Positions 46,301-57,139 of a DNA stretch of 64,000 nt are shown here, in pieces. The notes under the pieces were generated by a model. The model made no database searches. It worked only from the letters and a program-made list of their open reading frames with translations, and was not told the origin of the DNA. The stretch spans positions 62,001 through 126,000 of the forward strand of contig CAJZBQ010000034.1 of the NCBI GenBank assembly GCA_914767885.1, read 5' to 3'. Every line of letters begins with the position of its first letter. Position 1 is the first letter of the stretch. Source of the DNA: Blepharisma stoltei (taxonomy: Eukaryota > Ciliophora > Heterotrichea > Heterotrichida > Blepharismidae). A program made the position numbers and the translations under genes.

Positions 46301-47089
46301 GACAATAACTACAGTTTTTAAAGAAGCTACTATGATTTTGGATTCGTTAGGAGAAAATTCCAGATAATAAATTTCCTCAATATCTATATGCACTTCATTT
46401 TGGCTTGAAGTTTCTAAATTTTTCAATGTCAAATTTCCATCCTTTGAAAAAGTTACAAACTCTCCAATCCGTGATAAAGCCATTTGAGTGAAATTTCCTT
46501 CAAGAACGTCTTCTCTTTCTTCAAAATTTTCAGGGTTAACTTTGACGATTTTTTGTTCTTTTAATAAGACATATAAAGAATTTTTATCATAAGACTGGAT
46601 CATTTTTGGAATTTCAACACCAAAATCCAAGGTCTTTTCTTTTACAGGGAGAAGGGAAGGAAGCTTAACTTCATGAAGAGTGGTTTCGCCAGAGAAGATT
46701 GCTTTTTGTTCTCCTTTTAGGACAACAACAAAGCGCAGTAGATTGCCGATTTGTTTCTCATCGAATTTGCTGGTCTTTGTGTCGAAATAAAGGGCAAGCC
46801 CTTCATAAGTGCAGGCGACATAATGGACTTCGTCAGACAGCCTTACCGTGTCAAGAATTTGGTAAGGCACATTGACTTCTGAAGGTAGGAGACAGTTGAA
46901 AACAACTGAAATATTAACTAGAGCTTCTTTCATTGGATCTAGCTGTGCTTTATCATTGTTAACTTGAACAGTGGTAGGATTGATTTGGTTAGGTTTGAAC
47001 TCCGTATCTACGATCATAGACAGAAGAGCAGCTTTTTCTAATGATTTGACATCGCTTAGAAGAGGTTTAGATAACTGAATATTATCCAT
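43357..47089 (-). pseudogene. WD40-TRP-like ion channel, copy C (deletions)
   Basis: The WD40 region runs from ATG 47089. An 11-nt deletion at about 46100 relative to copy A (between TGA direct repeats) shifts the frame between the ORFs 47089-46082 and 46197-44203. The family-2 IES site (about 46045) is empty. The second propeller half, charged linker and cytosolic block are intact to DHKWENLK (about 44365). From there a different segment replaces S1-S3 (44100-44360), ending the frame. The S5-S6 part 44034-43357 is intact, with GDTFGKVQENAEI and an acidic tail. Most probably a pseudogene. Confidence 0.65.
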
Positions 47090-47308
47090 TTTTCCTATAT
47101 ATACTTATGTAATAAAATCCACTGAATATTTTTGTTATTATTAAAAATGAACTATTTTTTGATTTTTAATTGGTGGGTTTTTTCTATTAATTATGGTTTT
47201 TATATATGAATTCATTATTGAGATTTTAATGACAATTACAGAAAATAATCAGAAATAAAGAAAATAACGAGTATATAATTTTTCACAGCTTTCCAAGCAC
47301 TGAAAACT
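47090..47308. other. Short spacer between gene X and channel copy C
   Basis: AT-rich; the CCATTTATTTCCTATATATACTTA-like sequence before the channel ATG is shared with copy A (31049-31080). Confidence 0.45.
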
Positions 47309-48463
47309 TTAAAACCCTAACTCTCCCATCCGTGGGTGAACAAAACCATTGGAAAAATCCCTATTTTTGGCCCAAAAACCCACCCTTTGTGAGCGAACAA
47401 TAATTATTTTAAAAGAAATTTTTTTTCTGAAAAACAATTGATTTATAAGTGATAATTATTATAACAAATCTCGAGCTAATTCTGTTTAATTTCAAACAAA
47501 TTGCATTTTAAAACATAAATTTTATAAATTTAAAATAATATTTGCTTCCAAATTTAACAAATTAAAACTTCGAAAATAAAATTTTCTATAAATTTTATAC
47601 ATAATTACTTTTAAAAAAGAAAACTAAGTGAATAAAATTCTTTTGTTCACTCGCGGAAGGTGGAGTAAGGTATTCTATATAAAACTTACAAGTTTAAAAG
47701 CTTCAATCACATTTTCGTATGGATCGGCGCTATAGGCTTGATTTTCCCAAACATTAAACGCTTTTCTTGCAAGTTTTTTCTTATAGTATTCATCCAATGT
47801 GCTTTCTTGTGTAACTGAAAAAATATAAAAATCAAGCAGCCCATGCATAGACCTTTTCATTAGCCAACTTTTGTATTTCTCGTTAGCTATTTCAGTCTTT
47901 CACGATTTTTCATCTAAACTGGTTTCCAAACTATCGCTTTCTTCTATCTCCTTCTCACTCATTAAGGCATCTTTAAATTTTTTGAGTATTTCCATCAACT
48001 CACTATTCATTTCCACATACTTTTTTCTGGCTATATTTTCCTTTCATAAATTAAATAACGAGCATAATAAAACTGTGTTATAATGCCAATTGCTCCTTTG
48101 ATTTGCTCTTTCAAGCTCATTTTTCCATAGATCAAGCCCTTTTCTTTTCAACTTGTACTCTGTTTTTGACCAAACTGTCTGGAGCCTTTTAGCCTGTTCT
48201 GAGCATTTGCTTGTGATCTCTTTTAGGTCATCTATCGCTGTAAAGGATTTTGAATGTTCCAAGCTTCTAGATTTATATAACGTTTTCGGCTTAACCCTTC
48301 TTATCTGTGTTCCTGCACCTTGACTATTTTCAAGCTCAATATTTCCGCTTCTATTCATCCTGACTTTTTCAGGGGTTTGAATACCTTGCTTTATAGGAGT
48401 TTTAGCTGATCTTGGCGGCCTTTGGGACTGATAAACTTCATTGACAACTTTTGCACTCATCAT
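47309..48463 (-). CDS. Gene X: charged protein of unknown function (263 aa), intron and terminal IES
   Basis: The ATG at 48463 (MMSAKVVNEVYQSQRPPRS) opens a basic, Pro/Ser-rich N-terminus, then helical charged segments (ITSKCSEQAKRLQTVWSKTE, KKKLARKAFNVWENQAYS). TGA is read as Trp at two sites, bridging what would be three separate frames. A 15-nt intron (47675-47689) removes a false TAG. The last codons AAT-ACC-TTA-GGG-TTT-TAA are split by a MITE (47321-47668). No known domain recognised; spacing of Trp-x(n)-Trp helices slightly recalls IQ/Sfi1-like helical proteins, weak. Its 3' end is duplicated beside channel copies A and B. Confidence 0.75.
47321..47668 (-). mobile_element. IES in gene X: MITE family 1 (348 bp)
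   Basis: TAA at 47318-47320 and 47666-47668. Motif copies CATCCGTGGGTGAACAAAA, CCTTTGTGAGCGAAC and a right-end GTTCACTCGCGGA. The duplicated fragment at 42664-42675 has the uninterrupted site CCTAAGG, so insertion post-dates the duplication. Confidence 0.85.
47675..47689 (-). other. 15-nt spliceosomal intron in gene X
   Basis: The minus strand reads GTAAGTTTTATATAG. The sequence is conserved in the duplicated fragment at 42674-42690, and removal carries the frame to a shared TAA. Confidence 0.8.
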
Positions 48464-48489
48464 ATTTTAACTATAAAAATGAGAGAGAG

Positions 48490-49000
48490 AATTAGATTAG
48501 AGAGGTTAAGCGGGGTTTATTTCAGCCCCTAGCCAGTCGAGCTTCAGCTTCGCGCTTCATGTGGCGCTAGTCACTAAAGCCACCTAACGCCCTTTTTTTG
48601 TCGACGTCACCATTTTTAATGACATCGACATCTTTTGGGGAGACTCACCCGCACCTGCTGGACCAAAAAATTGCAGCAAAGGACTCTCTTAACCCTTGGG
48701 TAGTGCTCAGGGTATGAGGGGACCGTCCCGTGCCTCCTTCTGGAACTACCCTTGCCATTTGCAGGCATCATAATGCTCCTCCAGAAGTATCCGATTGGTA
48801 TTGCGCCGTCGGGTCTTCTCGCCTGTGGGCCGAGGAGAGGCCCAGTCAGCCCAAGCCAACACTCACCCCGGACAATCATCGTCAGCGACCCCGTGGCCCT
48901 TCGGGGCCACTTTTTTTAAATTTGTGACCCCAAATTCTGGGATTTTTTTTGCTTGTCGCAGCACAGCAACGTGTCGCCACATTGCCTAACGGCAATTATT
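48490..49000 (-). mobile_element. GC-rich retroposon-like element, subfamily III
   Basis: Minus-oriented body ending in GGGCTGAAATAAACCCCGC and a TCTAATCTAATTC tail at about 48490-48505. GC content contrasts sharply with the flanks. The 3' block also occurs in the insert at 28120-28544. Frames inside (48616-48989) look incidental. No target duplication identified with confidence. Confidence 0.65.
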
Positions 49001-49083
49001 ATAAAAAAAGAAGAAAACAGAATAATGGCATTCTGTCTATGATGTAATAGAAAATTAGCTCAAATAATGTCAAATGTTATCTA

Positions 49084-49395
49084 ATGATAGCAGATTTCAT
49101 TATAATTAAGCTCATGAATATGGAACCAAGAGAGGCAAGCACCCACAATTTTAATCACGACGAAGAAGAAAATGAACTTGACAACTTGGATTTCATGACT
49201 GAGCTTGAAGAATTACGTGCATTGATGGACGGAAAAATTGTGAATGCGGAAGGAGACATTGTAAATGTAGAAATAGAAGACGAAAATGAACTGGATAGTC
49301 TTGATTTTATGGTAGAGTTGGAAAAACTGCGTCCATTACTGGATGGGAAGATTGTCAATCCAGATGGTGATATTATAGATATATCTCATAAGTAA
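49084..49395 (+). CDS. Small acidic protein with two tandem repeats
   Basis: 103 residues from ATG 49084; ATG 49114 or 49117 are also possible. Residues about 37-65 and 70-100 are repeats of one unit (ENELD-LDFM-ELE-LR, then DGKIVN-GDI). Strongly acidic, no membrane segment. The repeat conservation at amino-acid level and codon-like spacing support a real gene. Family not recognised. Confidence 0.55.
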   Translation: MIADFIIIKLMNMEPREASTHNFNHDEEENELDNLDFMTELEELRALMDGKIVNAEGDIVNVEIEDENELDSLDFMVELEKLRPLLDGKIVNPDGDIIDISHK

Positions 49396-49602
49396 AATAA
49401 ATATCTTTTAAAATAGTTTAGGGAAAGAAACAAGTTTTTGTAAGGAATAAGAAAGTTAATTGGAAAAATGATAAATAAAGGAAATTATGTTTTAATAAAT
49501 ATAGTTTTGATGAGAAAATAGTGGAAGAGAATTTAAGTGGTAAGAACAGTTATTTTGGAAAAACAGAATTTGGCGAATGTTTTTAGCTGAAATGAAATGA
49601 GG

Positions 49603-49906
49603 CTTGATTATCCTATGCCTCTTTTAAGAAGCTTTTTCGCCCATCGCAACACCTGCAACGGGTGTGTTCTGAGGTCAAGACAAAGCAATTGGGGCAGAAT
49701 CAGCTTATGGTTGGAAGGAGCAAGTTTCAAACCTAGGTACTCTAACATCATGACAGTCCAAATGCTACCAGCAAAACCGGATAGGAGTTTTTGAAATCTT
49801 GAGAATAGGAATTGCCAGAAAGTCCGGCAGTAGCAGAGTCGTCTCATCACAGCCTCAGGTGGCTTGATAAATTTGAACTTTGATCAGAAATTAATTAGTT
49901 AATGAT
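49603..49906. mobile_element. Retroposon-like element (about 304 bp)
   Basis: The 12-bp direct repeat AATGAAATGAGG at 49591-49602 and 49907-49918 flanks a GC-richer body ending in TAATTAGTTAATGAT. It contains AGTTTCAAACC, loosely like a tRNA-type B box, which would fit a SINE, but no A box was found. Confidence 0.6.
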
Positions 49907-49918
49907 AATGAAATGAGG

Positions 49919-50328
49919 TTTAATATAGAAAAAAATTTCAGCTTATTATTCGTCAGTGGTAGGTATTATTATAATTAACACTATATATTTAGTGTATTAA
50001 TTAACTTTGATGAAAATTTATTATGAACTAGCATATGCTGTGAAGATCTCATTAGTAGACTATTGCAGCTAAAAATAATAAAAAAGATAATTAAATTATA
50101 GCTCCTGCGTTCTAATAGATAATTATTGAACCATTTTAATTTTCATCTCAATTTGTACTTGTCAATTGTTTTAAAAAATGCTAAATGAAAATGCCAAATC
50201 TCAGTTTATAATTTAAAATGCCTAATCAGACTTAACTGTAAGCCAACTTTCTGATACTATATTTTTTCTGATCGGAATGTCACTTGACTATAGCTATCTA
50301 CTATGATTCATAAGCTATATATATATAT
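49919..50328. other. AT-rich intergenic
   Basis: Nothing recognised apart from a short (AT)n run just before 50329. Confidence 0.5.
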
Positions 50329-50499
50329 ATGGAGACTCAAAATTGCTCATTTACTAATTGCGAGAGTGTAGCTGAATATTTAGGTCATTGCACTTCTCCA
50401 AAACTCATTTATTCCTGTGATATTCATCTCGGCAAGCATCTTAAAGCAAGATCCCCTTCAAAAGGGAATAAATACGAACTTTATATATTAGAAACATAA
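50329..50499 (+). CDS. Small B-box-like zinc-finger protein or gene remnant
   Basis: 56 residues from ATG 50329 to TAA 50497. Cys6, Cys11, Cys21 and Cys30-Asp-Ile-His33-x3-His37 resemble the B-box zinc pattern (CDIHLGKH). A coding-like but separate frame follows to about 50703 (SNSEISLNESTKNINSKIKE), suggesting this is the N-terminus of a broken longer gene rather than a true mini-protein. No IES pair that joins them was found. Confidence 0.45.
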   Translation: METQNCSFTNCESVAEYLGHCTSPKLIYSCDIHLGKHLKARSPSKGNKYELYILET

Positions 50500-50703
50500 A
50501 AAAAACACACAAAAGGCGGCTGTTAAAATACTCAAATACTCTTAGAAGTTCATTCAAACAAAAAAATGCTTAAAGAGACACTATGGTGAGGCTGTCTCAA
50601 ATTCCGAGATTAGCCTCAATGAATCCACAAAAAATATAAATTCAAAAATAAAAGAGCGCACGAGAAGAAGCATTTTAAAAGATATAGAAATGATCTTCTT
50701 TTA

Positions 50704-51098
50704 AATTGTTTGATGCATAGATTCCTGCATTTCTAGGTGGGGTTTTCAGATATTTCTAAAATTTTATGAGTTTATATTCAATGCTAGGATTGGTAACTTA
50801 CTGAAATAGAGTTCTTTAAGAATAGATGCGCTATCTTTTAATATTTTTATTTTTATTTATGCTTATATAAGCAGATTTGATTCCACAAGTGAAATGATCA
50901 ATATTAGCACAACGCACTATGATTTAAAATTGAATACAGTATAAATGTATAATTTAAGTTGAAAATATTGACTGCTATTAGAATTAATGATTTGTTTTAA
51001 TTAAATTGCTAATTATTAGCTATTAAAATAATCTTGAAACTCCTAATAAGATGAAACATTTCCACTCTATTAATTCTGTCTGATCAATAAAAAAATTA
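50704..51098. other. AT-rich intergenic
   Basis: No gene or repeat seen. Confidence 0.5.
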
Positions 51099-51101
51099 TA
51101 A

Positions 51102-51338
51102 CTCCATTTCTCCTCCGTGAGCGAACAAAATCATTGAAAAATCCTTATTTTTTTCCCAAAAACCCACTCTCCGTGAGCGAACAAAAATTTTTTTATAAAA
51201 AAAATTTGATATATAAATTTGCAAGTTTTTAATTCTCAATTTTTACAAAAAAAATTATTTATTTTAAATTATATGTAATCTTTTTTAAAAAAAAATTAAC
51301 CCCCTTTAGAGAACAAGATTTTTTTATTCGCGGAGTAA
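51102..51338 (-). mobile_element. MITE family 1, internally deleted (237 bp)
   Basis: TAA at 51099-51101 and 51336-51338. The left end carries CTCCTCCGTGAGCGAACAAA and the internal CCGTGAGCGAACAAAAA site. The middle is shortened and the right hairpin is decayed (CCCTTTAGAGAACAAG). Confidence 0.75.
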
Positions 51339-52110
51339 GCAATGTTTGGAAGAAAACTTGTTGATGAAGAAATTGTATTATGATAAGAAAAACAGATTTG
51401 GATGGAGATAGAAGTATCAATTTGATAGATTCTTTGGAATGAAGATGACTAAATAAATATTATACATTTAGTTTTACTTTTAAAAAATATTAAATTTATC
51501 GAATTAAGAATTTTACTTGTTAGAATAAAATCCTAATATTAACTCTTCCTTGGCATTTTGGCTAATTAGATTTTGCTTAAATTTTATATAAGTTTGATAT
51601 AATAGTAATAATATCTAAATTTCTAAAGGGAATTCACATTTTTTATGTCTAAATTTAATGAATTAGCTGGATATCACAAATTTTATCATTAAATTTATTG
51701 TAACTGCAACTTATATAGAAAAAATTCGTATTAATTTTTTTCTCGCTTGCTCGCCAAAGCTTGAGAAAGGTTTATTTTTTAGCATTGAATCTCTTAAAAT
51801 ATGTAAAAATAATAGTTCTAAAGCTAGAACACAAAATCCTATCTTTATATAAGGGATTAAGTAAATCATTCATTCAATAGCTTCAATTTATGGATAACTA
51901 TGCTCTATTTAACAAGATGAATTTCCGCTTAAAAACTTACTTTATATTAATCTATTTATCAATTAAAAAATCATAATTCCTCAAATTTCGAAGTTTTAAA
52001 ATACTCAAGATTTAATCTTTCATAAAAGTCCCACAGCTTTAATAGCCTTAAAAATCTATCACCATAAAAATTTCCAAATTTTACTTCACAAGCCATATTG
52101 TTTTGGAAAG
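51339..52110. other. AT-rich intergenic upstream of calmodulin
   Basis: No further gene seen. Confidence 0.5.
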
Positions 52111-52121
52111 TGTCGCAGTTC
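52111..52121 (+). promoter_or_regulatory. Shared upstream element TGTCGCAGTTC (calmodulin)
   Basis: The same 11-mer lies 41 bp before the calmodulin ATG and 38 bp before the ATG of the paralogue at 56110, in otherwise diverged AT-rich DNA. Candidate promoter or leader element; inference only. Confidence 0.4.
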
Positions 52122-52161
52122 CATGCTTAAATACCCACAAAATTTTCATAACTAATAAATA

Positions 52162-52611
52162 ATGGCAGAACAATTAACTGAAGAACAGATCGCAGAATTC
52201 AAGGAAGCTTTCTCCTTATTCGACAAAGACGGTGATGGGACCATCACAACAAAAGAGCTTGGAACAGTCATGAGATCCCTCGGTCAAAACCCAACCGAAG
52301 CCGAACTTCAAGACATGATCAACGAAGTCGACGCTGATGGAAACGGAACAATTGATTTCCCTGAATTCTTAAGCCTTATGGCAAGAAAAATGAAAGATCA
52401 AGACACTGAAGAAGAACTCATTGAAGCTTTCAAGGTCTTCGACAGAGATGGGAATGGACTTATTAGCGCCGCTGAGCTAAGACATGTGATGACCAATTTG
52501 GGAGAAAAACTTACTGACGAAGAAGTCGATGAAATGATCAGAGAAGCAGATTTAGATGGAGATGGACATATCAATTATGAAGAATTCGTTAGAATGATGA
52601 TGGCTAAATAA
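52162..52611 (+). CDS. CAM: Calmodulin
   Basis: 149 residues, the exact canonical length. Four EF-hands with complete 12-residue loops: [12 protein letters not shown] (about 21-32), [12 protein letters not shown] (57-68), [12 protein letters not shown] (94-105) and [12 protein letters not shown] (130-141). The central helix ([18 protein letters not shown]) and C-terminal MMMAK are standard. Cytosolic Ca sensor regulating kinases, channels and ciliary motility. Codon usage is GC-richer than its neighbours, as expected for a highly expressed gene. No IES, no intron. Confidence 0.98.
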   Translation: MAEQLTEEQIAEFKEAFSLFDKDGDGTITTKELGTVMRSLGQNPTEAELQDMINEVDADGNGTIDFPEFLSLMARKMKDQDTEEELIEAFKVFDRDGNGLISAAELRHVMTNLGEKLTDEEVDEMIREADLDGDGHINYEEFVRMMMAK

Positions 52612-53590
52612 ATATTTTCTTTTGATTTAAAAAGCTTTTTATTTTTCTAATAAGGGGAACTTTGAAATTAAAGTTTCTTTTATTATATAGTCTATTAATG
52701 GAAGATAGATCATTAGTTACATAATAATTTATCCTAGGATAGTGTGTAAGAAAGTATGTAATCAAATAATCACGTGATTATTGTCCTCTTCTGGATGAGC
52801 AAGCAGCAAAAATTTAAAAAGATCCAAACTCCATATTTGCAGTTGGTTAAGCCTCGTCGAAGAATCACTCAAAAGCAACTTTTGACAGCTGCAAATAAGA
52901 TTCCAAGGCATCAAGTTCAAGCTCTGAATCAGACTATTAATTTTAAAAAATTATGAAGTTTTATTGTAATGAATCTTTTGGTCTTTTTCAGCTTCTCATA
53001 GTCAAGTCTTGATTTATATCCTTTCCAGTGAGATGTGTCTCTATCATAATCGTTGAAATTGGCACCAAGTCTATGCATTTGTTTTGGTTATTTCCAATTA
53101 GCTAGTCTTCTTTAACTTTATTAGCCGCTCTTCTTTGCTCTATCTGTCTTTCTCTCGTTGCCTCCCTTTATTCTTAAGCTTGTCGTTCTTTGAGAATTCT
53201 TCTTGTTTTGACTTGGCCAGCTTCCTCGATTTTTGCTGCTCACGCTCCTTTTCATTTCTTCTTCAGCTGGATTCATTAGCCTCTTTAAATAGATTTTTGT
53301 CAGTCTTTGTGGTATCCGCGAAGGTTCTGTCTTGGAAAAGCGTGGCTGATCATTCTGGTGAGACATTCGAAAGAAATGAGTCTTTTGCTCGACATATAAA
53401 CTTCTTTTGGTTTGTTTGAGTTAAAATCAGAGTATAAAATGCCAGCCCTCGAAATATTCAAAGAAATCGCTTAGCCTTGCTGAGTTGTATTTGCGGCTAA
53501 GATCCTAGGCTATACTTCAGAGAGGGAAAGTATTGGAAATTTTCATGCAAAAGTTTTTTGAAAGCCTATTTATCGAAATATTAATTTTGC
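52612..53590. pseudogene. Decayed gene fragments downstream of calmodulin
   Basis: A + strand segment at 52745-52905 (GATCCAAACTCCATATTTGC, GTTAAGCCTCGTCGAAGAAT) is repeated at 54505-54660 with indels. Minus-strand 53420-52960 holds basic, Lys/Glu-rich coding-like pieces in changing frames (EQQKSRKLAKSKQEEFSKN, then LGANFNDYDRDTSHWKGYKS). They read as broken copies of one or two basic proteins I cannot name. Confidence 0.4.
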
Positions 53591-53594
53591 ATAA

Positions 53595-54123
53595 CTCCTC
53601 CATCATTGATCGAACGTTGATTGTAAAAATTCCTAAAATTTTGGGAAAATTAACCCCCATCCTTGATCGAACGATTTTCATACGCAAATTTTTATATATA
53701 TAAACATATATTAGTTATCAAAAGCTTGGGAAATGCGTCTAATGAAGTTGCTATCAGAGGCTTTGAGACGACAGAAAGCTACGGAGTCAACCATCAGAAG
53801 TGCTTTAGTCATCAACTTAGGCTTAAAAACTCAATAATCAAAAAATAGAGATTCTTTTAAATTTAAAATTTTTATTCAATAAAGAAACAAATTAAAATTT
53901 ATACAGTTTAAAGGGGTAACCAAAAAATCAAAATATTAAAAATTGGTATTCTTATGAAATTAATTCAACTTTTTGCTGTAAAAAGAATTATTAAATACTC
54001 TTAACCCTCTTATTTAAAAATATTTAAAAAAAATTATATTTTTTATTTTATATATAAAATTTTTTAGCCCCCATCCTTGATCGAACGATGGTTAGCCGTT
54101 CGATCAAGGGTAGGGGGGAATAA
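53595..54123 (-). mobile_element. MITE with the family-1 layout but a different motif (CTTGATCGAACG)
   Basis: TAA at 53592-53594 and 54121-54123. Motif sites: CATTGATCGAACG after the left edge, CCATCCTTGATCGAACG about 50 bp further in, and a right-end hairpin CTTGATCGAACG facing CGTTCGATCAAGG. That is the same four-site geometry as family 1. The interior (53700-53880) carries an unrelated segment with a short frame. Confidence 0.75.
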
Positions 54124-54772
54124 GTAATTTTCCAAGCTAAAAATTTTTCAGACTCTGAAATTTTCATAAAAAACAGCATGCTTCAAGAAAGTGTCTTTCA
54201 AAAAAATGTACCTCTATATCGGATATTCTATATACTTGCCATCTTTAAATATAAATATATACCTATAGGGTCTCCATTTTTCTTGATGGCATCCTACTAC
54301 AACATGTTGGTTTTATAAACACATAAACCCTTGATTATCGCCTGATTACACTTTAACAGAAGTCCAAAATTGGAATTTATGCTAAAAATTTCTATTGGAA
54401 GCGAATCCACTCTTAAAAATTTTGAAAAATTGGCAAGAAGGGTTGCAAAAGAAAGAAGAGAGGAGCCCTAAAAAACTTGATGAAAATGATTATGCTAGAA
54501 AATATGTGATCAAATAATCACGTGCTTATCGTCCTCTTCTGTGAGGGAAAGCAGCCGCTGACCTCGACTGAAAATCTAAAAAGAGTCAAACTCCATATTT
54601 GCCAGTTGGTGAAGCCTCGTCGAAGAATCACTCAAAAGCAGCTTTTGACGGCTGCAATAAGATTTCAGACCTTAGCTTTCGGAGACCATGAATTTATTTA
54701 ATCAAAGAATTTGGGCAGTATTTTGCTAAAAGAATATTATTGCTACCTGCGAGTCTCTTTGCGAGCTATTTT
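54124..54772. other. AT-rich stretch with second copy of the 52.7-kb fragment
   Basis: 54505-54660 repeats 52745-52905. Otherwise no gene seen. Confidence 0.5.
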
Positions 54773-55492
54773 TTAATCTAAGCTACGAAAGTTACTTACT
54801 CCCCCACCCCTCCGAGTGAACAAAAAAATTTTGTTCACTCACGGAGGGGAGTTAATTTTTTTTTTAAAAAAAAATTATATATAAATTTTATAAAAAAATT
54901 TTTTTTTTTCGAAATTTAAAAAAATCCTAATTCGCAAAAATTGGAAAGCAAATATTAATTTAATTTGTAAAATTTATGTTTTAAAAAGCAATTCGTTTAA
55001 AATTAAACAGAATTAGCTCTAGATTTCATTATACTAATTATCATTTATATATCAAAATTTTTTTCAATAAAAAAATTTTCTATTAAAACATTTTTGTTCA
55101 CTCACGGAGGGTGGGTTTTTGGGCAAAACTAGCGATTTTTCTAATGTTTTTGTTCACTCACGGAGGGGGGGAGTTAAAGCTTCTCCGCATTGCTGTTCAA
55201 TTTGAAAGACTTGATTGGCCAGGTCTTGGACATTAAAAATTAATGCTCATTCTTTTTGGCGAAGAAGTTTTTTCCTACGCAAGAGGTCTAATTTTTCGTG
55301 CAGAGTCACAGGTTTCTCTGCTTGTAACATGCCACGATATCTGTTGATCATCAGCATTCTCCTTCCTCGCTTATATAGAATTTCTTTAGTTCCGGGAGTC
55401 TGACCAAAGATTGATTTCTTCAAGCCAACGAGCGTTTTTCAAAATTTCCTATGAGCAGCTATATCCTTTTCGATGTTGACAGAATTTTCCAT
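54773..55492 (-). CDS. Small basic protein, 113 aa, interrupted by a MITE-IES
   Basis: Minus segments 55492-55177 and 54798-54773 join in frame across the IES to end Gly-Glu-Ala-Leu-Ser-Asn-Phe-Arg-Ser-Leu-Asp-stop. TGA encodes Trp in RKFWKTL and KEWALIF. Rich in Lys/Arg/Leu, predicted helical (LHEKLDLLRRKKLLRQKEW), no membrane segment. Not recognised. A further coding-like but frame-broken region lies just upstream on the same strand (55870-55550), so this may be one exon-like part of a larger decayed gene. Confidence 0.6.
54799..55176 (+). mobile_element. IES: MITE family 1 (378 bp)
   Basis: TTA at 54796-54798 and 55174-55176. The left hairpin CTCCGAGTGAACAAAAAAAT faces GTTCACTCACGGAGGGG; the right end has two direct motif sites. 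In-frame excision supports it being an IES. Confidence 0.85.
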
Positions 55493-55549
55493 ATTTATTT
55501 GAGAAACTCAAAATTAAAGAAATGGCTTAAGTTAAGGATCTAGGATAGT

Positions 55550-55870
55550 AATAAATTCTTTCAATCTTTGGTTCGAGAGTATTTCCATATTTCACGCACT
55601 CCCACGCCAAATCCATCATTTTGAGTGCATTCAAGTAAGATGAGAGCATATCGCTGTCGTATTTCATGCCATAAGAATGCACCATGCTTCAGTACACAGC
55701 GCTCCACGTTGCATTTGAGATACTTCTTTTCTCCGTTGTGCCACTTTAATTTCTCTTTCTTTTTGCTTCTTATCTCCCTCTTCCCTTTTTCTTATTTTGC
55801 CTCTTCCTCGTCCTGGTGCTTCTGAATAATTTTGTTTTTTCTTGCTTGTCTCCTTTGTAGGAAATATATT
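55550..55870 (-). pseudogene. Frame-broken basic protein remnant
   Basis: On the minus strand, coding-like peptide switches between frames (SEAPGRGRGKIRKREEGDKK; MVHSYGMKYDSDMLSSYLNA). No single start-to-stop reading works. Could be a real gene with IES I failed to place. Confidence 0.35.
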
Positions 55871-56061
55871 AAAGCCATATATATAATGTTTTAATAAAAA
55901 GCTTTTGCTAAAATGAGAGTAAGCAAAGGTCTATTTTTGATAAATCCATTTAGTCCTTGGATTAATTTGCTAATCATATATTAAAGCTTCTGCTGCTGAT
56001 TGTTCTTTAGCCCTGCATTTATATTTTAGCATATCTAATCCCTCCATTTTGTTTTGTAAAA

Positions 56062-56072
56062 TGTCGCAGTTC
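56062..56072 (+). promoter_or_regulatory. Shared upstream element TGTCGCAGTTC (calmodulin-like)
   Basis: Second occurrence, 38 bp before the next calmodulin-like ATG; a weaker match TGTCAAATTTC lies upstream of the 57140 gene. Confidence 0.4.
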
Positions 56073-56109
56073 AATTTCATAACTTTATAATTTTCTTATC
56101 ATACAAATT

Positions 56110-56556
56110 ATGGCTGAGTATTTTACACGAGATCAATTAATTCCACTAAGAGAAGCTTATACTAGATTTGATAACGACTCTGATGGAACTATAACTACTA
56201 GAGAGCTTGAACAAATTATTAAGTATCTAGGATATAATATATCTGAAGCGCAGCTTATCAAGCTTATTATTAGCATTGAATGTGAAGCTGGAGCTCTTGA
56301 TTTTACTGATTTCTTAGAAATTGTCTCAAAAATCATGAAGAGTCTGCAAATTAAAATAGAACTGATTAGAGAATTTAGAGACTTTGATAAAAATGGAAGC
56401 GGACGCATAGGGATTGCTGATTTGAGAGAAATCATAATGAAATATGGAAGGAAATTGAAAGACTATGAAGCTGATGAATTAATAAAAAAAGCTGATATAG
56501 ATGAAGATGGATGCACCGTTTATGAAGAATTTTTAGAAATGATGATTGAGTATTAA
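56110..56556 (+). CDS. Divergent calmodulin-like protein
   Basis: 148 residues with the calmodulin layout. EF1 DNDSDGTITTRE, EF3 DKNGSGRIGIAD and EF4 DIDEDGCTVYEE keep Ca-binding positions (in EF4 the usual Gly/Ile positions vary). EF2 is degenerate (ECEAGALDFTDF) and unlikely to bind Ca. Much more AT-rich and diverged than the canonical gene 3.5 kb upstream, yet the frame is intact, so it is under selection or young. Start chosen by alignment with calmodulin. Confidence 0.85.
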   Translation: MAEYFTRDQLIPLREAYTRFDNDSDGTITTRELEQIIKYLGYNISEAQLIKLIISIECEAGALDFTDFLEIVSKIMKSLQIKIELIREFRDFDKNGSGRIGIADLREIIMKYGRKLKDYEADELIKKADIDEDGCTVYEEFLEMMIEY

Positions 56557-57139
56557 TAAAATATGGTTATATTAAATGAAACAATTAAGTATCAAGTAGT
56601 TGATCAAAGCGTAATAATAAAAAACTTATTTATAAAGAAACAAACCTTTATTTGCGAACTATATTAAAAATTTTATTTATTTCTAATCAAGCTCAGCTTG
56701 TTTTTATAAAAATAATTAACTTATTTACGCCAGCATAAAAAATAGCTTATTTATGAAGGTAGAAATATTTAGCCTACCCGTTGAGAACGAGGCGCTTCAA
56801 ATCTTACATGCTATAAAGAATAAATTAATTTTCTGTTTTTAGATTTAATCAAGTTCCATATTTTAAGAGTCTTAACTTGATTAATAAAAAACTCTCTTTA
56901 TGTATAGAATCAATTTTAGGGGAAAATTTGCAACTAAACGGTAAGAAAAAAGCAATTAAATTGATTAAATTTCGTAAAATAATTTTTCAAATGATTTTAA
57001 TATTTAGTTCATTCGATAATTCAATTTAATTCAATATAGCCTTATAAAATATTTTTTATATTTTATTGCTCAACAATTATGTCAAATTTCAACATAACCC
57101 TTAAATGCCTTAAATATGCAATATTGGTAATAATAAATT
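56557..57139. other. AT-rich intergenic
   Basis: No gene. Upstream region of the next calmodulin paralogue. Confidence 0.5.

Noticed and set aside
49597-49850. tRNA-like segment around GTTTCAAACC
   Set aside because: No cloverleaf could be drawn and no A box found; more likely part of a retroposon-like repeat.
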